Source: Pristionchus mayeri (Eukaryota > Nematoda > Chromadorea > Rhabditida > Neodiplogasteridae). From it: DNA of 64,000 nt. Made by a program: the position numbers and the translations under genes. This document shows positions 10,301 to 23,400 of this stretch, piece by piece; within the stretch, counting starts at the first letter, position 1; every line of letters begins with the position of its first letter. The notes under the pieces were generated by a model. That model had not been told where the DNA came from. It searched no databases and saw nothing but the letters and a program-made list of their open reading frames with translations. Location: assembly GCA_036245805.1 (NCBI GenBank), contig BTRK01000006.1, positions 3,513,613 through 3,577,612 of the forward strand, in the 5' to 3' direction.

Positions 10301-13083
10301 GACCGGGCGAAAGTGCATAAAATGCACAGTAAATTACCCGATTTTTTTCTGAAGTGTAATCAAATCAAGCCCTGAAAACGCATTTCGGGAGCCTAATATA
10401 AAAGGTATAACAGAAAAGAAAAGGTGACGTCAAGCATCACGATATGACTATGCTAAAGGGGTGATGCCGATTCCTGTTTATCGGACACTAATACATCAAC
10501 ATTATTGTTTTTTTTTAACATCGCACCTTCCTATCTGCACTTCGCACTCCTGGCTGTCGAATGGGAAATTGTTGAGCTGAAATTGCTTGAAATTGTGAAC
10601 GAAATCTTCAATGGAAACTTTTCGGATGATCATTGTTACCGTATTTTAACATGCTGTTCTTATTAACTCACATTCAATCGACACCACGTATCGTACACCG
10701 ACGGATTCGTCGTGTAGACTGTGCCATCGGCGTGCACCTACATTACAGATAAATATTGAATTAAATCATATTTTTGTTAACAATATTGGGATACCTCAGC
10801 CAGTCGGTCGTCTTCGGAGATGATCTGGGTCTGCTCGAGACTGAAATCCAGTAACTGATACATGATATTGATAATTTCTTTCTAAAGTCTCTTTCTGTCT
10901 GTTATGTTTCAAAGAGCAATGAAATGAATGTACATTCACGATTCTTCGATTTCTGTCACATAGCTACTGCATAACAAATAAGATAAAGCGTTCTTGACAT
11001 CGATTTTTTTCGCATTTGGTCGTATTTATAGAGATGTTATATAATTAAGAGGGTTCCATTCAATTCGATATAACGTTCTCTAGGAGCACATCTGAAAGAA
11101 GGGGTTCGCAGGCCTATATCAAGTCGACCTCACCAAGCAGCCACGTCAAGTGAGTCGATAATCCCCTCCTGACTGGGGGGCGGACAATCCGGCAACGGAC
11201 AATCCGGCAACGGATCGCCCTTCGCGGGAGATTCAAGCTATCCACTTGGGTGTTGTTGCATTGTAACCAGTATGTGCTACTCTACCTTTGCATATATAAT
11301 TCTTGTTACCAGGCGAACATGAGTTTCACACCATATCCACGTAGGGGTTCATGGTCCAAAATTGTGAATTTGTGGAAAATAAATGTTAGATAAACACCAT
11401 ACATCGTAACCAATTGATACTCCAGTATTCCGGAAACTAATGTAACCCTGTAATATGGGTACCGATTGGTTACGATATTTGGTGTTTATCAAACGTTGAT
11501 TTTCCAGTCAAATTCTCAATTTTGGACCATGAACCCCTATACATAGATATGGAGTGAAACTTATGTTCGCCTCGTAACAAGAATTATATATGCAAAGGTA
11601 GGGTAGCACATACTGGCTACAATGAAATAACACCCAAGTGGCTAGCTCGAATCTCCAGCGAAGGGCGATCCGTTGCCGGATTGTCCGTTGCCGGATTGTC
11701 CGCCCCCTCCTGACTACTACTCACTTGACGTGGCATCCCTTTTAAACATTTTTTTTGTAGTTCGAGGTGCTCAATGTGTTCGAGGATTGTCTGACTCTCT
11801 TCATTTTGCATACTCTCTCGCCCTGCTAGACATTGGTTAAAATTATGAGAGACAGATTATTGCTCGAGAGACTCCAGTCTACTCGCCTCACTCAACTCGT
11901 ACAAAAATGAAAGGTCGGCTACCCTAATTGCGAACCCCATAAGCCATCCAATTCTCACCTATTGATCACAGCAATGTCCGGTCTCCAGAGTGTCGTCTCC
12001 TTCAGAAGCAATCTCTGCGTGTAGAAATCGTCAGCAGAGGGGGTCCACTTGATTATCGGATCGTTCCACGTCTAAGATTGACGTTTCTATTGTTTACGTG
12101 GGTGGGTTACTATAATTGTTGTTCGAAACTTGTTTTCTTTGTAACTTCAAATATTGGAGTGGCTTTGTACAATTGAGAAGCATTCCTTATTCACAACTGC
12201 ACAAACAAACACAAACCAATCGAATGTCCGATCCGAAACGGATGCGCTCTTCTTGTTGCTCCTGAATTAATTTGTTTTTTTTGCCTCTCTCTAATATTTT
12301 ATGGTTGAAACACATCACTTGCAATACCGGGTTTTTAATTCTCTCATTCCGCTTGCCAAGCCTAAGGGAGTTGTTTTCACAGTCGTTTAGCGTTTAGCGC
12401 GTTTAGCAATATGCCGGGAAAGAAATCTTGCCCCACCATCGTTAGTAGAATGAAGTAGGACATGGTGATGGTGACGGTCGTCAAGCGATCTCCACTGAAA
12501 ATAATTGATTATAAGAATGACACTCGTTCTCGGCTCTATTAACTTGCTTATTGCTGATAATTTTCTTTTGCCATGCGTTAGCTCACATGTTCTCAGGAAT
12601 CGCCTCATTTCGTCCTTTTTATTGACTTACGCGGCTGGTCGAATTCGCTTGTCATAGAAGGAGAAGAGGCGATTGATAAGGGCGGTCTCGCCCGATGTTG
12701 CGCCTGCAAATATAGTTACATACAGGAAATATGTCCTATTTTCCCCAGTTGGTTTAAACTTTATTTTCATTGATTTTACTTGTTTAGTGATAATAATTAT
12801 TCCGATTAAAAAAAACTGTCAATCAAAGCTCTATCGTTTGCATTAATGTGCTCAATCTGATATTGCGAAGGTGAAACTCAATTGGACAGATTTGTGAAGC
12901 AGCAACTACACAAGTCCTCCCAACTTCCGATTCAGATTTTACATGTTCCAAGGTGATAATAATATTGTGTTAACCATAAATCAATTTTTTATATTAGAAT
13001 TATTTGAGTCTAATTCGAAAAGGTTTTCGTAAACACTTACTTGAGAGTGGAAAGAGGGGCAGAAACCATGGCAGCAGAAGCAT
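7335..13083 (-). CDS. Cys-loop ligand-gated ion channel subunit, nicotinic-receptor-like
   Basis: Seventeen exons (minus): 13041-13083, 12631-12703, 12437-12494, 11959-12071, 10795-10840, 10672-10737, 10527-10576, 10152-10224, 9813-9896, 9455-9551, 9243-9286, 9066-9159, 8887-8951, 8420-8497, 8176-8265, 7827-7889, 7335-7424. They join in phase to 408 aa. Residues 1-18 form a signal peptide (MLLLPWFLPLF). The extracellular domain starts ETALINRLFSFYDKRIRP; the Cys-loop is C130 to C144 with LNNFPFDSQE between them. M1 is at about 214-236, M2 TLGLTTLLSLSVILNLVGD at 251-269, M3 in exon 13, and M4 in the last exon. Glu precedes M2 (RAERAT), as in cation channels, and there is no anion-type Pro-Ala-Arg. 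No vicinal cysteine pair is seen in loop C, so it would be a non-alpha or orphan subunit. The M3-M4 loop is short. Ligand unknown. All junctions are GT-AG except one GC-AG (after exon 11). Confidence 0.93.
8715..9233. repeat. Perfect 114-bp inverted duplication covering part of the M2 exon
   Basis: Bases 9120-9233 read on the minus strand recur exactly on the plus strand at 8715-8828. The copied piece holds the end of the intron, the splice acceptor (TTTCCAG) and the first 40 bases of the channel's M2 exon. The inverted copy sits in the intron after exon 13, 291 bases from the original, so the channel pre-mRNA can fold into a 114-bp stem enclosing exon 13. Confidence 0.95.
11140..11734. mobile_element. 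Foldback (inverted-repeat) element in channel intron 4
   Basis: Two arms of roughly 250 bases pair end to end: GCCACGTCAAGTGAGT at 11140-11155 is matched by its complement at 11719-11734, and the match continues inward with few differences to near 11437. Each arm carries two tandem copies of GGACAATCCGGCAAC. No coding capacity. It is a non-autonomous foldback or MITE-like insertion between exons 4 and 5 of the channel gene, in a 1.1-kb intron that is otherwise unremarkable. Confidence 0.85.
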
Positions 13084-15671
13084 CGAGACGTGAGAGTGGA
13101 TGAATGAGGACTGAGACGAAGCGATGGATGAGGAAGAAGAAGATAGAAGAGACAGAAATTGAAAAACAAAAATAACTGAAGGATGAAGTAGGGAATAAAT
13201 TATGTAAAGCTTGGATAAGAGATGAATGTAGTTGTGAACGGAGAAGAAACGCGTGAATGAGGATGAGAAAGAGGTGAGCCTAAGGGAAGAGTGTCAGGAA
13301 AAAGGAAGGTAGGAAGTGGAAAAGTGAAAAAAAATCTGGATTTTCTGAAAATGGGATGATAAGCAACAAATGAGAAAGAAAGAATAAAGAACTGAGTGGA
13401 AGTGAAGGGAGAAGAAACGAGTGTATGAAGTAAGATGAAAATGCGAGGGTCCTCGTTTTCCCTTGAGAGTTATTACTGATGCGCGCGGTTACCACAAGCA
13501 ACGTTGCTCACCACACCACTAAATTCTGGTGGATCAATGGTGTTTGGTCGACATATACACTTCGAATACACTCACAACATCGTTATTTATTTATTTTTGT
13601 TTCGTATGTGCAAGGCTAGTGACGATAATACGACACTTGCAGGAATTTCCTTGTATCGCCTTCGACATCAATAGCAAGATCTCTTGACGCTGAAGTGTAA
13701 TGCCAACAACAACCTCCTTCAATTTTCGTCTGTTGTTCGAAATTCATCCTGAAACTACCTCTTTTCCGCAAATCTTTTCCGCAAATTATTACTGTAACAG
13801 TGAACAACATCTTCGTGGATCCCTGATTAAAAGTCTATTTTTACACATTTTTACAATGCCGTTATGAAAAAAAAATATTTATAGGAATTACAAAACGGAC
13901 TGCGTAAACAGTTTTCCGGTATCAACACGGTTGTTTATTCACTAAATAACCCGCCTCTTTTCTTGGACATTCGCTCAATATGCATTCCGGTGATTGTCGA
14001 AATATAATAATATTGCTTCTACGAAATTGACTCCGAATGTAGATCGAAGAATCTGAAATTGCTTTAAAAATGCAGTTATGTAAGATGAGAGCACAATTTA
14101 TGAACTGCACAGCCGTGGAAGAAATCGTAAAGCAATGAAGACAAGGAACATAAGAAGACGAGAGAAGAAAGGATACGTCTCCATGGCTGTTTGTTTGAAT
14201 GGAGGAGGGAGAAGTCGGGCAGGGGATGAGGAGCGCCAGCTTTTGTTTCCATGGACGTTGGATGAGGGGATGCAGAGAGAAGGTGAATAGAAGACTAAAA
14301 ACAGGCAGAAATTGCTAAAAGACGTCTCTCTTCATTCAACATACCCTATTATCATACAATTTGAGAGCAAATGTAAAATGTTGATTATCGAAACCATCCC
14401 TGAATTGCTCAATTGTTTACTGGATAAATTCGTAAAGTGGATTGCTTGCAGCACACCTGCCCTGATAGTGAGCGTGTAAAATAGTGGGTTGCGAATACCA
14501 GTTTTTAAACAGTGTTTTGTCTTCAAATATGGACTGGTTTCCTTCAACGATAACGATCGATTGCGACAGTGACTTTCTACAGTAACTTCATGCCATCAAC
14601 ATACTAATATTGTTTGGCACTCTGACGTATTGATGTCACGATTCTTCCATGGTACTTTTAATACTTCTTCCCTGAACATTTGTGGTGACTGTGATATTAT
14701 CACTCTGAAAAAAACACATCTGTATATAGTTTGTTGATAACATGTAAACAAAAAGCAGGACGCAATAACTCGCCTCCCCAGTGTGAACTTGATTCCAACA
14801 TGGATGAATGGTATGTTGAAATATAATATTATAAAACTGATTCCGAATTTAGACCGGAAAATCTGAAATAGAATGCATAGTTCACAGCGTGTCAAAGTTT
14901 GTTTTGCGCGGCGCTCGGTCGACAATAAAACAACATTTTTGACGAAATTAGCGATGAAAAGTAAAACCAAAATAAGTGAAAAGTCATAAATTAGCTGCAA
15001 AAATTAAATATGTACATCTAGAACAATACACCTATTAGGAAATGAACCAAGAAGCCTCCCTATCATGCTAGATAATTTTCGTTAAATAAAGATTTGGTTT
15101 CATGCATTTATCCGATTTTCCATAATAAATCGAAAGTTTTGAGAATCCCCAGCAATAGGAACCCCTACACCTTTAGTGTCTTTACATATCCTCAAGACGA
15201 GCTCTATAAGTTGTATTACTTAGAATTTTTCGAAAATGTTGAAACTTTTTGAGAAATACACAAATTAAGCCTTATTTTCGAAATTTCCGATGAAGTTATG
15301 GCGTATCTTTCACCGATTTTGGTTCCAATTTTCATTGCACATTTCTACAAAAAAAGTTAGGTTTCAAGGTCGACCGAGCGCCGCGCCAAACAAAGGAAAT
15401 CGTTGCTTTGACACGCTGTGTAGTTAGACATCAAGACAACAAATGTATCAAAGTAAAAACAAGGAATAGCGGAAATGTATCAGACGAATTCGTATAGCAA
15501 GGAATAGAGGCGAACATCGAAACAGATGGGAGATGAATGGACAAGCCCAGTCGCCATGGCTGTTCGTGAGATTGGAAGAAGTAAAAGAAAGAGGAAGGAA
15601 TACGAGTAGACCTGACAAAATGGAAACGTTCGTATTTGTTAGATTAGAGCAACTTGGTAATTTCCTCCGAA

Positions 15672-16768
15672 CATATCAGGCCTCTCACGAGAGAATCGGG
15701 ACAAATTGGCGTTTTCAGTTGACATTCAAATTTTCGAAAATCTTGTTTCTCATGTTTTTATTTAGAACATTACTAGTTTAGACAAAATCCGAAGTTTTAG
15801 ATTTTTATCATGTGCTGCAGCTGCAGAAGACTGCTGCAAAGTTCAGACGAAGGTAGTTGGTTTTGGGGTTTTCCACGTATAAAAGTGGTGGTTTTTGTTT
15901 ACCAAAGTGTGTTTATGATCAAATTTACCGTTTTGGCCCACTTTGTTCATTTCTCACTTTTGCGACCCTTGCAGCAGACACGTGTGCGACAGGTTTTTAA
16001 TTTACCGTGGTGACATAAATTTTTTGCTTCACGCCAAACTTTACCAGTTTGTAGAGCTTGAAATTCTGCACATACCATAATTTTTACAGATCTCGGGGGT
16101 CCTCTCGTAATGGGCTGCACGGTTCAACCTTCGTGAAATCAAACTCGCTAGGTCGCAGGTTCGAGTCCCGGAGAAGGGCAAATTGTCTTGTGAAATTAGT
16201 TTTCATTGATATAATCATGTATAGTCTTATTCCAAGCGTTACAATGTCGGCAAAAAATTTGATTGCGTTCACCGGGACTCGAACCTGCGACTTAGCGAGG
16301 TTGATTTCACCGAGGGTTAACCGTGCAGCCCATTACGAGAGTTTCGTCGATCTGGGAGACTATCAGGACCCCCGAGATAAAATCTGAAAAAAAATATTGT
16401 ATGTGCAGAATTTCAAGCTCTACAAACTGGTAAAGTTTGGAGTGAAGCAAAAAATTTATGTCACCACGGTAAATTTAAAACCTGTCGCAAAAGTGAGTAA
16501 TGAACAAAGTGGGCCAAAACGGTAAATTTGATCATAAACACACTTTGGTAAACAAAAAACACCACTTTTATACATGGAAAACCCCAAAACCAACTACCTT
16601 CGTCTCACCTTTGCAGCAGTCTGCAGCAGCTGCAAGAGCGAATAGGTTGGAATCGATGTGGAAATATATTCTACCACCCAAGCCCAAACTAAAAACCATG
16701 TCAAATTAAATATTTTTATTTTTAATGTCAACTGATTGTCCCGATTCTCTCGTGAGTGGCCTGATATG
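15672..16768. mobile_element. Palindromic element with tRNA-like B boxes
   Basis: The end CATATCAGGCC (15672) is matched by its complement at 16758-16768, and the arms pair through to the centre near 16220. Each arm includes a segment resembling a tRNA gene 3' half with a canonical B box GGTTCGAGTCC (16158-16168 plus; complement at 16275-16285). About 40 bases upstream of each B box is the shared segment AATGGGCTGCACGGTT. The arms differ at many single bases, so this is an old element. No protein-coding capacity is evident. It may be a tRNA-derived SINE-like unit captured in inverted orientation. Confidence 0.75.
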
Positions 16769-17320
16769 CAGGGAATTCATGGAGCAAAACACAATGAAGC
16801 ACGTATAAAGTATGGAAGAAATCGTATAGCAAGGAAGAAATGGAACACCAAAAAAGAAGAGAGAAAAGCTTCGTATCTATGGCTGTTCGTGTGATTGGAA
16901 GAAGAAGACAGGGAGGAAGAAGAGTGGGATTTATCGAAAAACAAATAAATTTAGAGCAAATTCTTTCAGATGTTAATGATCTCTGTTTTTGCACGTTAAA
17001 TAATGCCTGCTAAACCATTAGTCGAAGTTGATGTCTTTATTCCAATTAACCAAACAATTAGGATGACAATTCGGATTCTTCGTTCAGATATGGGAGCTCC
17101 GTGTTCAGATGTGAGAGCTCCATTGGTAACATCCGCGAGAGTGATGCGATAATTAATTCTCCTTTATCCACAAGGACTTATGGCGACGACAATATGACGA
17201 GTAGCTCTGAGAAATCTGCGATCATCGAACACTGAAATCACCTCACCACATATCTCCTAGTTGGTGACGTTTTCGATGAAGAGTGGTGATAAGTTGATCC
17301 GAAGAGATGTAATGCTTGGA

Positions 17321-19086
17321 GAATATATCACGTGTATCACGAGTCAGTGGAGGTGTGCGGGAACAATTTCCAAAAATTTGTCCAGTCTACTCCATATAAT
17401 TATGGAAGAACATCATAGGCACGATAAACTGAAATTTCATAGCCTTTGGTTTCAGAGCCGTCATTTAGGAAATTTCCGGTTTTGAGTCCGGCAATTATGT
17501 ATTTCAGCTCTAAGATGAGCTACAGAGGTGGCAACGGTCTAATTTTGTGAGGAAAAATATTTCAAGAAACAGAATATGAAAGTTAGAGTTCATATCTATA
17601 AAATAAAAATAAAAATTGAGAAATTTAAGAATGTGTATTTTTGAAATGTTGTCCCGAATGTCGGAAGGTGTGATAGCATCAATATAAATTGGACAATTAC
17701 TGAACAGCAAAATATGAAATCGGTAAATCTAATGCATAATACATTGTACGAAGGATAGACACGCAATATGGCAATGTGAAACTGAAAGTTGCACTGATTC
17801 TGAAAAATCGATTTTTTCGAACTCGATTTTTGCCAACTTTGGATGATATGAACTAAACACGTTTGAATCTAAGCCTGCTAACTCGAAGTAAAAATTAAAC
17901 TAGGCACCCATATACATGAGAAAATGTATAAATAACGGTTCTCAGATTGCGAAACCTCAAGTTGTATTCACTCAAAAACGCATGATCGATGGTGTCGAAA
18001 TTGATTTAAATTCGGTTTGGATGATATTATTGTAAGTATTGTTTAGTATTGAGCTTCGAAAATCTTAGTTTACATGTTTCTGCCAAAATATACCCAAATG
18101 TTTGTAATTTTAATGGTTACTGAAACTTGAAATTTTAAACTATAGATTTTTAAAATAATGTGTTATGTTTCGTTTTAGCAATAGTTTCTGATCATTCTAA
18201 GCGAGTCGCAATTTTCGAAGCTCAATACTAAGCAATATTCATAATAATATCATCAAAACCGAATTTAAATCAATTTCGACACCATCGATCATGCGTTTTT
18301 GAGTGAATACAACTTGAGGTTTCGCAATCTGAGAACCATTATTTATACATTTTCTCATGTATATGGGTGTCTAGTTTATTTTTTACTTCGAGTTAGCCGG
18401 CTTAGATTCAAAAGTGTTTAGTTCATATCATCCAAACTTGGCAAAAATCGATTTCAAAAAAATTGATTTTTCAGAATCAGTGCAACTTTCAGTTTCACAT
18501 TGCCTTATTGCGTGTCTATCCTTCGTACAATGTATTATGCATTAGATATACCGATTTCACATTTTGCTGTTCAGAAATTGTCCAATTTATATTGATGTTA
18601 TCACACCTTCCGAAATTCAGGACAAAATTTCAAAAATACACATTCTTAAATTTCTCAATTTTTATTTTTATTTTATAGATATGAACTCTAACTTTCATAT
18701 TCTGCAATAAAATTGCTTGAAACGGTATCTCCGAAAATAATTATAGATTTTATTATAGCCTGAAAATTGGTTTTTCGAACACAACTTTTCAAACAGTTAT
18801 CCAATCGCTTAGCATAAAACATAAAAGTTTCTTGAAATATTATTCCGCACAAAATGAGACCAATGGCACCTCTGTATCTCATCTTAGAGCTGAAATACAT
18901 AATTGCCGGATTCAAAACCAGAAATTTCCTAAATGACGGCTCTGTGACCAAAGGCCATGAAATTTCAGTTTATCGTGCCTATGATGTTCTCCCATAATTA
19001 TATGGAGCAGACTGGACAAACTTTTGGAAATTGTTCCCGAGGAGTCTATTTTCCCTCCACTGACTCGTGATACACGTGATATATTC
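17321..19086. mobile_element. 1.77-kb palindromic element, family A copy 1
   Basis: Ends GAATATATCACGTGTATCAC at 17321 and its complement at 19067-19086. The subterminal sequence CACGAGTCAGTGGAGG is on both arms, and arms of about 0.87 kb pair across the whole length. The same arm sequence (the cluster AAATTTCCGGTTTTGAGTCCGG and the block around AATCGATTTTTTCGAACTCG) occurs in the element at 31919-33701. No transposase was recognised, so this is non-autonomous. Confidence 0.85.
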
Positions 19087-19593
19087 TAGGAATTCCGAGA
19101 GCAGGTCGGATAATCGCGACCCTCATTTATTAGCCTCGTAAGAATGTGGGTTAATACTGTAGAATTTGAAGATCACAAAAGTAAAAAAAGGAGACAGACA
19201 TGATGAGGGTGCTCTACTGTTTCAGTTTGTGATGAGAGAACCAATTAAAACAAAGTGCAGTCGCCTACTATTTCATTGCATTCTTGCAACGCAATTACGA
19301 TCGATGCACCTCCGTTCACAGATAAAATAGGTATTATGGTTTGAATTTTTCATTTTTTTTGAATTTTTCATGAAAAGTCTACAAAAGTAAGATTGCTGGG
19401 CATACTATGAATATTGTTTTCGAAAAATTTTTGTTCTCAATCCTTGTAATTGGTATGTAATTGGTAATTGGTAAACAATACTTTGCCTTCAAATAAGTTC
19501 CATATCTTAGGCTCATATATTTTCCGATCATATATTTTCCGTTATTACCCTGGTTACCCCAAGTATGTTTCGATTAAAGCATTTCCGAATGTA

Positions 19594-20473
19594 TCAGGTT
19601 GGTGCAAAAGTTTCTCCCTTTTTTCATAAATTTACATTTTTGCTTCCCCTGCCATCCAATGTTGGTCAATCCTCATACGGTCGTTTGCAATATAAGGGTA
19701 CATGAATACTCTTTATAACAAGCTGTGGCCCAGTTCTCCACAATTAGCAGCATCGATACTGCAATCTGTCCAATTTCGTAAAATTGAATTTCAAACTCAA
19801 TTTTATAAGGTCATAGCTGAGTGGAGAAAAGAGAGGGGTTAGTCATACATACCAGTGTAAAGTATGATATCTAGGCATGCTCGTGAATGTAATTCAGTAT
19901 CAGTGTGCCGTCATGCCAAGTTGAGAGCGTCTAATTAGATATTTCCGCGAGATTAATTTCTACAGAATTACATTTCATAGCCCCGAATGTTTAGTCATTG
20001 CCTCGAAAAGCCATATTGTTGAGGACAATGAAGTTCTCGCTAGCCTTAATATTAAACTTAAACTTGAGGTGGCTACAGCCATCCATTTGTGAACAGCAGC
20101 ATGATACAGCAAAATTTCAACGAAATCAGCACTTTTTCTAATTCCCAGCTTGCAACGCCTTTTGAAAGTCGGATATTGTGTGATATTCTGAAAGAGCAAC
20201 TTGAGTGCTATTACTCATCAAGTGAACAGAATCAATTGCTACATCTTATTCAAATGGTAGGGTCCAGAAAAGTAACCTAATAATCGTAATATTTCGAGAT
20301 GTTGACATTTTCATTATTTATTTCCGTAATATGCTTTCCAGAATTGAATTGATCCTGCATGTATAATCTACCTATATGCCCACTACTAATGTTAAACTGA
20401 GATTAAAGTCAGGCAAAGATGGCTAGAGAACGATTAAAAAATATTTTAGGGAGGAACTTTTGCACCGACCTAA
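19594..20473. mobile_element. Mariner-like element, internally deleted
   Basis: The terminal inverted repeat TCAGGTTGGTGCAAAAGTTT (19594) is matched at the right end by the complement of TTAGGTCGGTGCAAAAGTT (20473). Both ends are flanked by TA (19592-19593 and 20474-20475), the target duplication of Tc1/mariner elements. At 880 bp it is shorter than a full mariner (about 1.3 kb), and I could not recognise the D,D34D transposase in any frame, so it is non-autonomous or heavily decayed. Confidence 0.8.
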
Positions 20474-23400
20474 TAGATCGGACGACCTGCATTCACAATG
20501 AACAATTAGAATTTTGGAAGAAAACATGGATCAGAAACTGGATGAAGAACGATAAAGTCGCGCAAGAAATCGAATAGTAAGGAAGAGAGGCGAACATCAA
20601 GAAGAAGAGAGAGGAGCGTGCAAGTCCCGTCTCCATGGCCGGTCTTGTGAGCGTAATAAGGATAATGCAGAGGGGAGAATAAGAGTTGGATTTATCGAAT
20701 AACGACAAGAAATTGCAATTGGCCCATATTGTAGATCTACAGGGATCACAATATCGATAAACCGAGAATAACCCTAACGTTTTTTCTCGTTCCGCAACAA
20801 TATTAATTCCTGACCGAACAGTTATTGCAAATTTCTTCCTTATACTTATTCGACATTACAATAATAAAGAATTTTGTACAGCGTTATGTTTAGTGGAGGA
20901 ATACGAGCTCTGAATGGTGTTCTACAACAATATAGTTGCTTCTCCGAGAGTGGTAACCCTTTATCAATCAGCCCTTAGCATATTCTAGGAGATCGAATAG
21001 CTCACAGGCGACACGAGCACCAGTGGCACTAAAATTCTCATCCAACGCCGAAATCACCTCACTACATACTACAGTTCGAGAAATGACGCCACGGTCTCTT
21101 CATTCTGCTCACTCTCTCGCCTATCGACCGGTTTAGTGAGTGTGTAGAATGAAGAGAGCGTGATCCGAATTTCGAACTCTACTACATACCACGTAGTTCT
21201 TGTCGTTTTCGTGAGTTGTTGCAATTCCACCCGCAGGCATATAATGCTGGTAGAAATCTAATTTCTTCATACACCGAGAGTAGGTCGGGTGATCTGTAAA
21301 GGAGCAAGAATTGGAAAAAAAATGAGGATCATCAGCGAGATGCCTTGTAGTGAACAATTGCGAAGGAAAACAGAAAGGAAAGAAGGAGAAAGAAGAAGCC
21401 GGAGCGCCACTCTCGTTTCCATGGATTCCATTGAGAGCGGGGGAAGCACATTTGTGAGGATGGGTGCGAACCTCATTTATTAGCCTCTTAAGAAGGTGGG
21501 TTAATGCGGAAGAAGTTGACGATCAGAAAGAAAAGAAACATACATGACGATGAGGATAAGGTCAACATCTTGATATTTTCCCCCGAACATATGAAGGGAA
21601 TACAATGATAACAGTACATTGAAGAACTGAAAAGTCGCGAAAGAATCATATAGAGTGGAAAAAGAATATGACAGAGGGAAAAGAGTTGGATTTATCGAAT
21701 AACAAAAAAATGCAATTGGTCCATATTGCAGATCTTCAGTGATTACTGCACAGTGATTAGAAAAGAAGTTGATCCTCGAATAACTCTAGCCTATCTGGTT
21801 CCAGAATAATACTAATTTTCCGAACAGTTATTTCAAATTTAATATTGTAAAATTCTTTATTCTTTATATTCGATTTTAAAATAACAAACAATTTTGTCCT
21901 GCGATCTCCTTAGTGGACGAATGCGAACTCCGCTCTCTCACTTGCTTCTCTGAGAGTTGTGTGATACATTCACATCCTTTCTCAAGCACTTTGAAATTCG
22001 AGAAGGTCGATAATTTCACAGATGATGAACACAAGTGACACTAAACATCCTCTACGATCATCCTGTACCGAAACCGAAATCACCCTACTACGTACCTTAT
22101 TACTCATAGGTTAGGACCTCGGAGGGCAGTATGCTTAGCAGCGCTGCGAAAATCTTCGATAATATCACACCAATATCACCTCACCACATACATCTTAGTT
22201 CTCAAGTGTTCGATGGAGTGTTGTGGCAATTGAAACCGCAAGCATATAATACTGACAGAAATATATTTTCTACGAATTCCGAGCGTAGGTCGAATAATCT
22301 GTAAAATCATCACAAATTGATAAAAGCAAGCAAAACATAGAGATGCTGTATAGTAAACGGTTGAGAAAGAAGGAACTGAGAGAAAAGATGGAGAAAAAGG
22401 GAGCCAGAGCACTACTCTCGTCTCTATGGATACGATTGTGAGTGGGAGAAGTACATTTGTGGGTGAGTGCGATCTCATTGTTCCCGTCGTAAATTTAGGT
22501 TCTTGCGGGAGAAATCGTAAACCAAAAATGTAGATGTTCATTCCATTCCTTGTTAGTCGTCGCGAGCGGTCCCTCTCCCTTTTCTCTGATTTGGATTGGT
22601 TTCCCCTAATACCCCTCGCTTCCGCCTTCGACTCATCAAGAAAAGAGAATCCCCATCCGAGCCGGAGTGGTCACCGTGTGATGGGTATGACCTACTAAGA
22701 TGTTTGGTCCTTCAGAATCTAGACTCGATCATCTCGTTGAACGATTGATCATCGAGTCTGGCGGATTCGAGCAGAGAAGATTCTAGAACACGCAAGGCTT
22801 CGTTTACGACCTATAGTGAGATTCTATCTATGCAATGCAATCCAACATCCTCTCGCAAGCGCACCGCAAATGACCATCTTGAAATGAGAAGAACGACCTT
22901 TTCTGATCTGCGCCCAGAAAGCGATAACAGATAAATATTGTATTGTATTGTAAGTGCAAAAGCGCTGATTAATGAAACGACGAAAATGGCGCCCGTGGAG
23001 ATCATTCAGTATAAATGTCCTGGGCGGGACCTGAAGCCCAATGAACATAGTTGGCGTAGAGTTAGGAAACAGACAAAATGCGATTTACCCACGTTCGCCT
23101 CGTGGTAGCCTTAGCTCTGCCATGTACGGTAGTCAGGCGTAATGATAGCACATTTTATCATTGGCGAAGGAGAGAAATACAACAGCATCGAGTACATACG
23201 TTCCATCGCTCTAATGCCCTTATAATTTGCGGCATGCATAAAATATGTACTACGAATCTGTCCGCATATTGGCATTTCCGGCAGATAACTGCGTGCACAA
23301 CTCATGTATCTGCTGCCACGCGATGATGCATAACGAGAGGCTGTAAGATGCAAAAGTCATTCATATTGAGGAAAAACTCGAATTAGAAATTCGAATTCAG

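Noticed and set aside
10527..10620. Apparent loss of the first Cys-loop cysteine (Lys in its place)
   Set aside because: This arises only if the open frame is read upstream of the TTTCAG acceptor at 10577. With the splice, the preceding exon supplies C130 and the C-x13-C spacing is normal.
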